Source: an uncultured Collinsella sp. (lineage in GTDB: Bacteria > Actinomycetota > Coriobacteriia > Coriobacteriales > Coriobacteriaceae). Taken from it: a DNA stretch of 47,610 bases. Numbering within the stretch: position 1 is the first letter of the stretch; every line of letters starts with the position of its first letter. The DNA is taken from NCBI GenBank assembly GCA_959018755.1, contig CAUEMA010000016.1, positions 1 to 47,610 of the forward strand, in the 5' to 3' direction. Of this stretch, positions 24,179 through 30,845 are shown in pieces. The notes under the pieces are model-generated. The model saw only the letters and a program-made list of their open reading frames with translations. It searched no databases and was not told the DNA's origin. Position numbers and translations under genes: made by a program.

Positions 24179-25570
24179 ATGGATACTCAGAGCCCAACAT
24201 ATTCCGATGATGAGCTGACCGCTGCGCTCGCCGGACACCTGGCGTCACTTGAGCGTGATGACAGCTATCGCGTAGACCGTGTGCTCAAGCACTCCGACGT
24301 CGAGACGACCGAGCTCGTGTACTTTGAGGGCTCCGGCGGAGGATCTCTTGGTCCCTTTGTTCGCAAGCGCATCGACGCGTCGGCCCAGATTGGCGGGGCG
24401 TATGAACGCCTGTTTGCGGTCCAGCATGCCGGGCGACGTTACGAGCACTTGCCTCGGATTGTCGATTGCCACCGCGTGGGCGACGAGCTTTGCGTGGTCA
24501 TGGAATACATCGAAGGCGAAACGCTCGGGGCCCTGGTGGGGCGTTTGGGTGCAACGCCCGATTATGCTTGTGAGCTGTTTGGCTCCCTTTGTGATGCAGT
24601 TGCGGAGCTCCACGCCGGCTTTGCGTCGGCGGGGGAGGTGGCTGCGCCGGTGATTCATCGCGACCTAAAGCCCTCGAATATCATCGTGTCGGGCGCGAAC
24701 TATACGCCTGATGACGGCCTGACGTTTTCATCGCTGGTGATTATCGACTTGGGAATCGCTCGCGTGTGGCGCGAAGGAGCCGATGCCGATACCGTTAAGT
24801 TTGGCACGCGACCCTATGCGCCACCCGAGCAGTACGGTTTTGGCCAGACGAGCGTGCGCAGCGATGTCTATGCGCTCGGTGCCCTGCTGTTCTTTTGTCT
24901 GACGGGGGCCGACCCCAAGCCGGGCCGGGACATGCGCGAGCAATGCGAGGCATGTGACGTTCCCGTCCCGTTTGCCGATGTTATTTGCATGGCGATGGCG
25001 CTCGATCCGGACAAGCGCTTTGCAAGCGCGAAGGCGCTAGGGCACGCTGCACGCGCATCGTATGCGTTGTCCACACCGACGCCATCGTCCGCGCCGAATG
25101 TTGCTTCCTTCCAAGAGCCTCCAGAGCGGCGAGTTGTGTGCCCTTCGCCCGTGCTCCCCACAGATCAGTCTCAGGGTGGATTGCCGTTGGTGCCTGAGCG
25201 CCCGAATTTACTCTCCCACATTCCCGACACCGTTGGGCGCATTTGGAACGCATTCGTCTATCTTTCGCTACTTGTTTTCTTTGCCGGAAGCCATTTTGCC
25301 GTTTTTCATCCCACAGGCGCCAACCAAAACTATCCGATGTGGTTTCTCGCGATTGAGTATTTTGTCTTCGTCGACGGTTTCGTAGCGCTCATTCATTTTG
25401 TAATGCTCGATAAACGCCGCCTTCGCCGGCGGTTTGAGCTACTCGATAGATATCGCGGTAAAAAGCTTGCAAAGCTCTGTTTCAAGGCTATGGGTGTGCT
25501 CTTGTTGGCAATGATTATCACTGTTGCCATCGCAAACGCGACGGGCGTCGTCGATACCTCCGTCGCGTAA
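24179..25570 (+). CDS. Membrane-bound serine/threonine protein kinase
   Basis: A 463-residue Hanks-type kinase. A short Gly-rich loop (EGSGGGSLGPFVRKRI, with the ATP lysine), the hinge VVMEYIEGETLG, the catalytic loop VIHRDLKPSNIIV, IIDLGIAR (DLG in place of DFG), the activation segment FGTRPYAPPEQYG and SDVYALGALLFF are all present, so it should be active. After a Pro/Ser-rich linker (about 300-340), three hydrophobic segments form a C-terminal membrane domain. No extracellular PASTA repeats are present. The start is uncertain: ATG 24179, ATG 24170 or GTG 24155. No ribosome-binding site is visible, and TTATTATGG could be a -10 giving a near-leaderless mRNA. Confidence 0.85.
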   Translation: MDTQSPTYSDDELTAALAGHLASLERDDSYRVDRVLKHSDVETTELVYFEGSGGGSLGPFVRKRIDASAQIGGAYERLFAVQHAGRRYEHLPRIVDCHRVGDELCVVMEYIEGETLGALVGRLGATPDYACELFGSLCDAVAELHAGFASAGEVAAPVIHRDLKPSNIIVSGANYTPDDGLTFSSLVIIDLGIARVWREGADADTVKFGTRPYAPPEQYGFGQTSVRSDVYALGALLFFCLTGADPKPGRDMREQCEACDVPVPFADVICMAMALDPDKRFASAKALGHAARASYALSTPTPSSAPNVASFQEPPERRVVCPSPVLPTDQSQGGLPLVPERPNLLSHIPDTVGRIWNAFVYLSLLVFFAGSHFAVFHPTGANQNYPMWFLAIEYFVFVDGFVALIHFVMLDKRRLRRRFELLDRYRGKKLAKLCFKAMGVLLLAMIITVAIANATGVVDTSVA

Positions 25571-25572
25571 AA

Positions 25573-25599
25573 GAAAAAGGGCCCCGATTGGGGCCCTTT
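25573..25599. terminator. Bidirectional terminator between kinase and cell-wall protein genes
   Basis: AAAGGGCCCC and GGGGCCCTTT form a perfect 10-bp stem with loop GATT. The minus strand has the longer T tract (TTTTTCTTTT), the plus strand only TTT, so it serves chiefly the minus-strand gene. Confidence 0.88.
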
Positions 25600-25609
25600 G
25601 ACGTTGATC

Positions 25610-26743
25610 TTAGATGCGGTTCATCTGGGTTGCAACCTTGTTGTACCAGTCCTGCCACGTGGGCGGGCAGTACTTTTTGGCGGCTGCCGGGGTAAGCGTG
25701 GAGCCATAGTTGGCGCCCAGGTAGGCGACGTGGGCAGAGACGCCCTCGCTCCAGCTACCAAAGCTCCGCCAGCCGCCGCCACGGGCGCTCCAACCCCAGG
25801 CGTTATAGGAGCCGGCACAATAGAGGCCCTTGCTGCTCTCGACGCAGGCGATGGCAGGGGACCAACGGGGGTCAACACCGGTGTTCCAGGCTGCCACGGC
25901 AAAGTTATAACCCTGGCCTGCCATGGGGGAGCCGGCGAGGTAGTTGTCAATGCGACTCGTCCACTCGTTGATAAACGAGTCGTAATCTGAGTTGCCGGTA
26001 TTGGAGTTGTTCACCGTGGTGTCGATGGTGGCGTTGGCGTTGTTGGCCTGGCTGTTGGAGTTGTTGCCGCTTACGCCCTCGCCCGAGAGCTTCTCGGCGG
26101 CAGCGGCCTTGTCTGCCTCGAGCTTGGCCAGCTCGGCGGCATTTTCCTGCTCGGCTTTTGCCTGGGCTTCGCTGCGAAGCTGCTGGGCCTGTGCCAGTGC
26201 ATCTTCGGCGGTTTTCTGCTCGGTCTCGAGTTGGGATTTAGCCTGTTCAAGCTCGGTCTTGTTCTGCTCGAGCTCGGTCTGCATCTTGTTGAGCTCTTCG
26301 ATCTCATCGACGCTCGAGCTCGCGATCTGGTTGGTGTACCTGCAGGTGGTGATGAACTCGCCAAGGCTCTGTGCGTTGACCAGGAAGCTCACGATGGGAT
26401 TGGTGCCCTTCTGGTACTTATACAGATCGCGCATGGCGGAGCTTGCCTTTGCCTGCTGATCGGGAAGCTCGGCTTCGATCTGCTCGATGCTTGCCTCGTT
26501 GGTGTCGATTTGCTTTTGCAGATCCTCGAGCTTGGTGCGGGCCTCGTTGTAGGCGCTCGTGGCGGCTTCGATCTTCTGTTGGGCGGCGGAAAGCTGATCC
26601 TGCGTTGCCTGCGAGGCGGCATAGGCCGCGACGGGGGAGAGCATCGGCGTGGCCGTCAGCGCAACGGCGAGCGCGGCGCTCGTGATGATACGAGCCGGCC
26701 TCGACGCGATGAACGCTGCGGTGCGATGGTTCGAATGCTGCAT
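25610..26743 (-). CDS. Secreted coiled-coil cell-wall protein with lysozyme-like C-terminal domain
   Basis: The 377-residue protein has an N-terminal signal peptide (IITSAALAVALTATPMLSPVAAYA, about residues 20-45). A long coiled coil of about 50-220 (QLSAAQQKIEAATSAYNEA and onward, Glu/Gln/Lys/Ala heptads) is like the CwlO/PcsB N-terminal region. An Asn/Ser-rich linker and a 110-residue C-terminal domain (VAAWNTGVDPRWSPAIACVESSKG, AGSYNAWGWSARGGG) follow, the latter like soluble lytic transglycosylase/lysozyme folds with a likely catalytic Glu. It probably cleaves peptidoglycan in growth or division. ATG 26743 follows AGAGGG; an upstream TTG (26758) is possible. This is not the classic NlpC/P60 Cys-His domain. 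Confidence 0.78.
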   Translation of the reverse strand: MQHSNHRTAAFIASRPARIITSAALAVALTATPMLSPVAAYAASQATQDQLSAAQQKIEAATSAYNEARTKLEDLQKQIDTNEASIEQIEAELPDQQAKASSAMRDLYKYQKGTNPIVSFLVNAQSLGEFITTCRYTNQIASSSVDEIEELNKMQTELEQNKTELEQAKSQLETEQKTAEDALAQAQQLRSEAQAKAEQENAAELAKLEADKAAAAEKLSGEGVSGNNSNSQANNANATIDTTVNNSNTGNSDYDSFINEWTSRIDNYLAGSPMAGQGYNFAVAAWNTGVDPRWSPAIACVESSKGLYCAGSYNAWGWSARGGGWRSFGSWSEGVSAHVAYLGANYGSTLTPAAAKKYCPPTWQDWYNKVATQMNRI

Positions 26744-26806
26744 CCAGTCCCTCTGCAATCAATCGTAGGTTATGGTTCGAACGGTATTCTACTACTGCTT
26801 TCGACC

Positions 26807-26910
26807 TCAACTTGAACCTTAAAGGTTCTAAAGGGTCAAGTTGAACTTGAGGCTTTGGCCTTGACCTGCAGTTATAGTGAATTGTTGAGAAACCATAGAG
26901 TTCAACTTTA
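26807..26910. promoter_or_regulatory. Cluster of TCAA-x-TTGA palindromes upstream of the cell-wall protein gene
   Basis: TCAACTTGA (26807-26815), TCAAGTTGA (26836-26844) and the related TTCAACTTTA (26901-26910) recur in the A+T-rich intergenic region, with a perfect GAACCTT-A-AAGGTTC palindrome at 26814-26828. They look like operator sites. No regulator can be named. Confidence 0.4.
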
Positions 26911-26917
26911 ACGTTAC

Positions 26918-26988
26918 GGAACCCTATCGAAGCTCGATTTAGAGCTGAAAAAGCTGCCTCACGTGGGGTTTTGCAACTATAGGGTTCC
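26918..26988. repeat. Inverted repeat at the end of the MOSC remnant
   Basis: GGAACCCTAT (26918-26927) and ATAGGGTTCC (26979-26988) are perfect inverted copies enclosing smaller hairpins (AGCTC/GAGCT at 26931-26946). The right arm overlaps the stop codon of the MOSC remnant. It may be a terminator-like 3' structure or a scar. Confidence 0.45.
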
Positions 26989-27246
26989 TTCGCGGCGAGC
27001 CCGCTCCACCTCTTTAAGTGCTTCAGCAGGGGTGAAGGAACAGGTGCCATCGCCAAGTTTGACTACCTGGATATCGTCCCCGGTATGGACCTCTCCGCCG
27101 TGAAGGACTACGCCAAAGATGCCCTCGTGGGGAAAGAAGGGCCCCGGCTCGTTCAGTCCGAGTCGGGGCTCATTGCGCTTGGTTGCAGTTGTTGCACGGC
27201 TGGACTTACGGGGAGAGCTGACGTTCGCCCAGAAAAAACCGACCAA
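26977..27246 (-). pseudogene. Remnant of a MOSC-domain protein (C-terminal fragment)
   Basis: An 89-codon frame ends with GPFFPHEGIFGVVLHGGEVHTGDDIQVV, the conserved closing strand of MOSC (molybdenum cofactor sulfurase C-terminal) domains. The preceding 30 residues (VGFFWANVSSPRKSSR and on) do not resemble the family and overlap the ecfT terminator. A full MOSC domain needs about 140 residues, so only its C-terminal third is left. No ribosome-binding site is evident. I read it as a decayed gene; the family call rests on a short motif. Confidence 0.5.
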
Positions 27247-27269
27247 AAAGCCTGTCCCAAATTGGCAGG
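27245..27269 (-). terminator. Terminator after ecfT
   Basis: On the minus strand CCTG-CCAATTTGG-GA-CAGG folds into a short hairpin followed by CTTTTT, starting directly after the ecfT stop. Confidence 0.6.
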
Positions 27270-28016
27270 TTAGAACAGGAAGCCGAGGACGATGAGGGCA
27301 ATGCTGACAATAAGTATGGCAATGTCCAGGCCCTTGATGGGATAGCGCTTGTACGAGCTCGCGCGCGTGCGTAGGTAGAAGCCACGCTGTTCTGCCGCCA
27401 AGGCCGTGGCATCGGTTTTACCCACGCTCGAGATCAGTAGCGGCACGCACAACGGCAGCATGAGCTTAAGCTTCTTGATGGGGTTTTTGGTGTCATACTC
27501 GATGCCGCGTGCGGTCTGCGCCTCCATGATGGCGTTCATCTCCTGGCCAAACACCGGCACAAAGCGCAGCGCCGTGGTAAAGGTGAAGGCGTAGCGATAC
27601 GGCACGTGCAGTACCTCCACGCAGGCGTTGGCAAGGTCGTTGAGCTTGGTCACCATGAGCATCAGAATAAGCGGAAGCGCCACGCCCAGCAGGCGCAGGC
27701 AAGCCTTGGAGCCGGTGATGAGACCCGTGTTGGTAACGAAGCCCCACACGATGTTGCCATCGCGCATAAAAGCCAGCTGCAGCACCAGCATGATGAGCGC
27801 GAGCGGAATCAGCAGCCTGAGCAGCGCGAGCAGGCGGTCGACGACGCCGGCGTAGGCTCCCAGCGCGAGCGTGAACGCCAGAAAGCCCAGCAGTGCCACA
27901 TAGGTGTCGGACAAGAAGATGCCGATGATGATGGCGGCGGCGAGGCCCAGTTTGATGACGGGGTTCAGGCGGTGTAGCAGCGTGTCACCCGGCATGTAGT
28001 CGATGACGTTAACCAC
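27270..28016 (-). CDS. ecfT: ECF transporter transmembrane component EcfT
   Basis: A 248-residue T component with five or six membrane segments (LGLAAAIIIGIFL, LLIPLALIMLVLQLAFM, LLGVALPLILMLMV). It has the coupling-helix signatures ALRFVPVFGQEMNAIMEAQTARG and ALAAEQRGFYLR, where the A-R-G type motifs contact the ATPases. It couples ATP hydrolysis to toppling of the substrate-binding S component. I chose GTG 28016 because GAGGAG lies ten bases upstream, inside the end of ecfA, with an eight-base overlap. The longer ATG-initiated frame from 28061 would lie deep within ecfA. Confidence 0.88.
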   Translation of the reverse strand: MVNVIDYMPGDTLLHRLNPVIKLGLAAAIIIGIFLSDTYVALLGFLAFTLALGAYAGVVDRLLALLRLLIPLALIMLVLQLAFMRDGNIVWGFVTNTGLITGSKACLRLLGVALPLILMLMVTKLNDLANACVEVLHVPYRYAFTFTTALRFVPVFGQEMNAIMEAQTARGIEYDTKNPIKKLKLMLPLCVPLLISSVGKTDATALAAEQRGFYLRTRASSYKRYPIKGLDIAILIVSIALIVLGFLF

Positions 28017-29760
28017 GGCGGACCATCTCCTCGGTAATGCGAACGATATCAGTGACCTCACTCACCTGTGTAAAGGCGGGCGAGACGGTGGATGCCAGAC
28101 GGCGCGAGAGCTCGATGATCTGGGGCGGCTCAACGTAGGCACGCTGCATGAGTTCGATATTCGAGAACAGCTCGTGCGTGCGGCCGCGGTCGAGGATGCG
28201 ACCGTTGGCCATCACCACGATGCGCTCGGCAAAGTCGGAAACGACTTCCATGTCGTGACAGACCATGATGACGGCGCAACCGCGCTCTGCCATGGTGCGC
28301 ACCGTTTCCATCACGGTCATGCACTCGTGGTAGTCTAGGCCGCTCGTGGGCTCGTCGAGCACCACGATCTTGGGCTCGACCACTACAACGGAGGCGAGCG
28401 CCACCATCTGGCGCTGGCCGCGCGACAGCGAGAATGGTGCCTCGTCGGCGGGCAGACCAAAGCGGTCGATAACCAGCTGGGCGCGACGCAGGGCTTCGGC
28501 GCGGTCGATGCCGGCAAGTTCTAGACCAAAGGCGACCTCGTCGAGCACGGTGTCTTTGCAGATTTGACGGTCGGGGTTCTGGAAAAGCGTTGCCACTTCG
28601 CGTGCGATGCGGCTCGTGGGAACCGATGCCGTGTCCAAGCCCGTAACGCGTACGCTGCCCGATGCGGGCTTGAGCAAACCCGTGAGCAGTTTGGTGAGCG
28701 TGGTTTTGCCGGCTCCGTTTTGGCCGACAATGCCCACGAGCTCGCCGGGGCAGAGCGTCAAGTTGAGGTCGTGAACGGCGGCGCCTCCATGGGGGTAGGA
28801 AAACTCGACATGGTCAAAGGTGAGCACCGGCTCGGCGTCTTTCGCATGCGGGCGCAGCGACGGCGCGTGCGGGGAGCCTGCGGGCGCCTGGGTATCGCTT
28901 GTCGCACGGTCGGGGTCGACGATGCCTGCGATCAGGCGTTCCGCCTCGTCGACATCCAGACAGGGCGTGCCGCTTACCAGGCCATCGGCTTCGAGGCTGT
29001 TGAAGATGCGCGTGACGCGCGGGCAATCGACGCCGATGGTGCGAAGCTCGTCGGTGCGTGCGAAGACCTCGTGCGGCTCACCCTGCAGCGCGATCTGGCC
29101 GTGATCGAGCACCAACACACGGTTGCAGTACTCCGAAAGTAAAGCGACCTTTTGCTCAACGACGACGATGGTGATGCCGAGCGCACGGTTTGCCTCGCGC
29201 AGCGTCTCGAAGACCAGGGTGGAGCTGGCGGGATCGAGTGCTGCGGTGGGCTCATCGAGTACCAGGACGCGCGGGCGCATGGCGAGGATGGCGGCGATGG
29301 CTACCTTTTGCTTTTGGCCGCCCGAGAGGGTGGCGATCTCGCGGTCGCGCAGGTCGCTGATACCGACGGTTTTAAGCGCCTCGCTCACGCGCTGCTCGAT
29401 CTGGTCGTGCGGAACGCCAAAGTTCTCGAGGCCAAAGAGCATTTCGTCCTCAACGACCGAAGCGACCATCTGGGTATCGATGTCCTGCAGCACGCTGCCG
29501 ACGATCTGCGATATGTCGGTGAGCGAGACCTCGCAGGTGTCGTGGCCGTCAACTAACACGGAGCCATAAAAGGTGCCGGTGTAGTGGTGAGGCACGGCGC
29601 CCGACAGGCAGGCGGCGAGTGTGGACTTACCTGCGCCCGAGGGTCCGATGATGCCGATGAATTCCCCCTTGTCCACGCTGAGCGAGACGTGGCTGAGCGC
29701 CTGCTCGGTTTGCGTGCCATAGGAGAACGAGACATCGTCGACGTTGATGATCGTTTCCAT
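28009..29760 (-). CDS. ecfA: ECF transporter ATPase, two domains fused (EcfA-EcfA')
   Basis: The 583-residue protein carries two complete ABC ATPases. Domain 1 has GIIGPSGAGKSTLA near residue 38, a Q-loop, TLSGGQKQKVAIA and VLVLDEPTAALD. Domain 2 (from about residue 310) has GIVGQNGAGKTTLT, FSLSRGQRQMVALA (an SRGQ variant of the LSGGQ signature) and IVVLDEPTSGLD. The linker of about 40 residues is Pro/Ala/His-rich. In many ECF systems the two ATPases are separate genes; here one chain can form the whole motor. It lies between the S and T genes on the same strand and overlaps ecfT by eight bases, so this is a complete dedicated transporter. Confidence 0.92.
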   Translation of the reverse strand: METIINVDDVSFSYGTQTEQALSHVSLSVDKGEFIGIIGPSGAGKSTLAACLSGAVPHHYTGTFYGSVLVDGHDTCEVSLTDISQIVGSVLQDIDTQMVASVVEDEMLFGLENFGVPHDQIEQRVSEALKTVGISDLRDREIATLSGGQKQKVAIAAILAMRPRVLVLDEPTAALDPASSTLVFETLREANRALGITIVVVEQKVALLSEYCNRVLVLDHGQIALQGEPHEVFARTDELRTIGVDCPRVTRIFNSLEADGLVSGTPCLDVDEAERLIAGIVDPDRATSDTQAPAGSPHAPSLRPHAKDAEPVLTFDHVEFSYPHGGAAVHDLNLTLCPGELVGIVGQNGAGKTTLTKLLTGLLKPASGSVRVTGLDTASVPTSRIAREVATLFQNPDRQICKDTVLDEVAFGLELAGIDRAEALRRAQLVIDRFGLPADEAPFSLSRGQRQMVALASVVVVEPKIVVLDEPTSGLDYHECMTVMETVRTMAERGCAVIMVCHDMEVVSDFAERIVVMANGRILDRGRTHELFSNIELMQRAYVEPPQIIELSRRLASTVSPAFTQVSEVTDIVRITEEMVRRG

Positions 29761-29780
29761 GGATACCTTTCATAGTCATC

Positions 29781-29820
29781 GGGGACGTTCTTACATGACT
29801 GGTCGTTTAGGAACGTCCCC
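29781..29820. repeat. Intercistronic inverted repeat (GGGGACGTTC) between S-component and ecfA genes
   Basis: GGGGACGTTC and GAACGTCCCC are perfect inverted copies 20 bases apart. With the preceding TCATC it resembles the CATCGGGGAC repeats near 14 kb and 15.3 kb. A hairpin here could lower or stabilise downstream mRNA. Confidence 0.6.
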
Positions 29821-29866
29821 AAATGCTCGTTGTTTGGGACAGTCTTTGGTGGTAAAGCCGGGCAGG

Positions 29867-30436
29867 TTAGTTGAGCTTAAGGGCCTTCTGGATGGGCAGG
29901 TAAAGGGCGCCGACCAGAATTGCGTTAAACACGGCGGTCATGGCGACGACGGGCAGCATGGCTGCGGCGAGCTCGCCCACAACGCCGAGCATGGCCATCT
30001 TGATGACCATGAAGATGACGCCCGAGACAAAGGTGGTCACGAATGTTGCGACGATGGCGATGACGGGCTTAACCTGGCCGTCCTTGGCGGTGGCGTTGAC
30101 AATGACGGCCATGAGCATAGCGGCGATGCCCTCGGCGGCAAAATCGACAAACGGCGAGGTGGTAGTGATCTGGATCACGGCCGCCGAGATGAGACCAATG
30201 ACGAGCGCCTGGCCAATGTTGGGACGAACGACCAGGATGGTGAGGCAGAAAGCCGAGATGATGAACTCGGGGCTGATCATGCCGCCCGAGATGCCCGAGA
30301 TTGCCTTGCCGACGGTGAAGTTGAGGATGAAGCCGGCGGCAAGCAGGATGGCGAGCAGGACAAGGGCGCGGATATCGAGTTTGCCGCGGTCGGCGGTCTG
30401 GACGGTGCGGGGCTGGGCGGTGGTGTTCTGAGACAT
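29867..30436 (-). CDS. ECF transporter S component, probably for tryptophan
   Basis: A 189-residue, very hydrophobic protein with about five or six membrane spans (LVLLAILLAAGFILNFTVG, FIISAFCLTILVV, ALVIGLISAAVIQI, VIAIVATFVTTFVSGVIFMV), typical of small S components that bind substrate. It is the first gene of the operon with the fused ATPase and EcfT. No substrate can be read from the fold. The upstream Trp-Trp-Trp leader peptide and attenuator point to tryptophan or a tryptophan-derived compound. ATG 30436 follows AAAGGAC; the frame upstream of it runs through the attenuator. Confidence 0.82.
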   Translation of the reverse strand: MSQNTTAQPRTVQTADRGKLDIRALVLLAILLAAGFILNFTVGKAISGISGGMISPEFIISAFCLTILVVRPNIGQALVIGLISAAVIQITTTSPFVDFAAEGIAAMLMAVIVNATAKDGQVKPVIAIVATFVTTFVSGVIFMVIKMAMLGVVGELAAAMLPVVAMTAVFNAILVGALYLPIQKALKLN

Positions 30437-30514
30437 GGTGAAAGTCCTTTCGAAATGGGGAGTGTAAGAGAAAAACGGAGGCGCGTGATGCGAATGCGAT
30501 CGGGCTCGAGATAG

Positions 30515-30543
30515 AAAAAGACCCCCGGTCGAAACCGGAGGCC
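30515..30543 (-). terminator. Attenuator terminator of the ECF (tryptophan) operon
   Basis: On the minus strand GGCCTCCGGT-TTCG-ACCGGGGGTC forms a 10-bp stem with two wobble pairs, followed by TTTTT. Its loop and 3' arm contain TTTCGACCG, perfectly complementary to CGGTCGAAA at the end of the leader-peptide frame (30586-30594), giving an alternative antiterminator. Confidence 0.8.
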
Positions 30544-30581
30544 TTCCAATCACCTAGAGCGCAAAAACAGGCGTGAGGGAC

Positions 30582-30650
30582 TCACTTTCGACCGATCGTA
30601 TTCGCATCACGCCACCACCAGTTGTTGAGGGACTTCATCGTGTTCATCAT
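30582..30650 (-). CDS. trpL: Trp-rich leader peptide of the ECF operon
   Basis: A 22-residue peptide (MMNTMKSLNNWWWRDANTIG, then Arg-Lys) with three consecutive Trp codons at 30612-30620. AAAGGAG (30659-30665) lies eight bases before ATG 30650, an excellent ribosome-binding site. The stop is about 40 bases before the terminator hairpin. This is the classic architecture of ribosome-mediated attenuation. With charged tRNA-Trp the ribosome reaches the stop, masks CGGTCGAAA, and the terminator forms. On stalling at Trp codons that segment is free to break the terminator. Here it precedes a transporter operon, not biosynthetic genes. Confidence 0.88.
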   Translation of the reverse strand: MMNTMKSLNNWWWRDANTIGRK

Positions 30651-30708
30651 CTTGGTGGCTCCTTTCGTGATGCCTTGGCGCGGTTGCACCTCATTGCTGT
30701 TGCGCTGC

Positions 30709-30717
30709 ACTATAGCA
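30709..30717 (-). promoter_or_regulatory. Extended -10 promoter of the leader/ECF operon
   Basis: On the minus strand TGCTATAGT is an extended -10 element about 50 bases upstream of the leader-peptide ribosome-binding site. The -35 region (TTCCCC) is poor, as is common for extended -10 promoters. Confidence 0.5.
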
Positions 30718-30796
30718 CAGCGAAGTGTGTGCGGGGAAATCTTTTTTTGAAAAGATTTCGGCGGCGTTTCCTGCCGGTCAAAAGGGCAGGCTGAGC

Positions 30797-30824
30797 GGGC
30801 GGGATGACTCATGCGACCCCGCCC
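30797..30824 (-). terminator. G+C-rich hairpin after the C69 dipeptidase gene
   Basis: GGGCGGG (30797-30803) pairs with CCCGCCC (30818-30824), about 20 bases past the dipeptidase stop. No T tract follows, so it may be a weak or Rho-assisted end. Confidence 0.45.
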
Positions 30825-30845
30825 GTCTCTCGGAACGTGAGGGTC

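Noticed and set aside
25610..26743. NlpC/P60 endopeptidase assignment
   Set aside because: The N-terminal coiled coil resembles such proteins, but the C-terminus lacks the Cys-His catalytic motif and looks lysozyme/transglycosylase-like.
27085..27273. 62-codon plus-strand frame over the MOSC remnant
   Set aside because: No start signal. The minus strand here shows the MOSC motif, which explains the sequence better.
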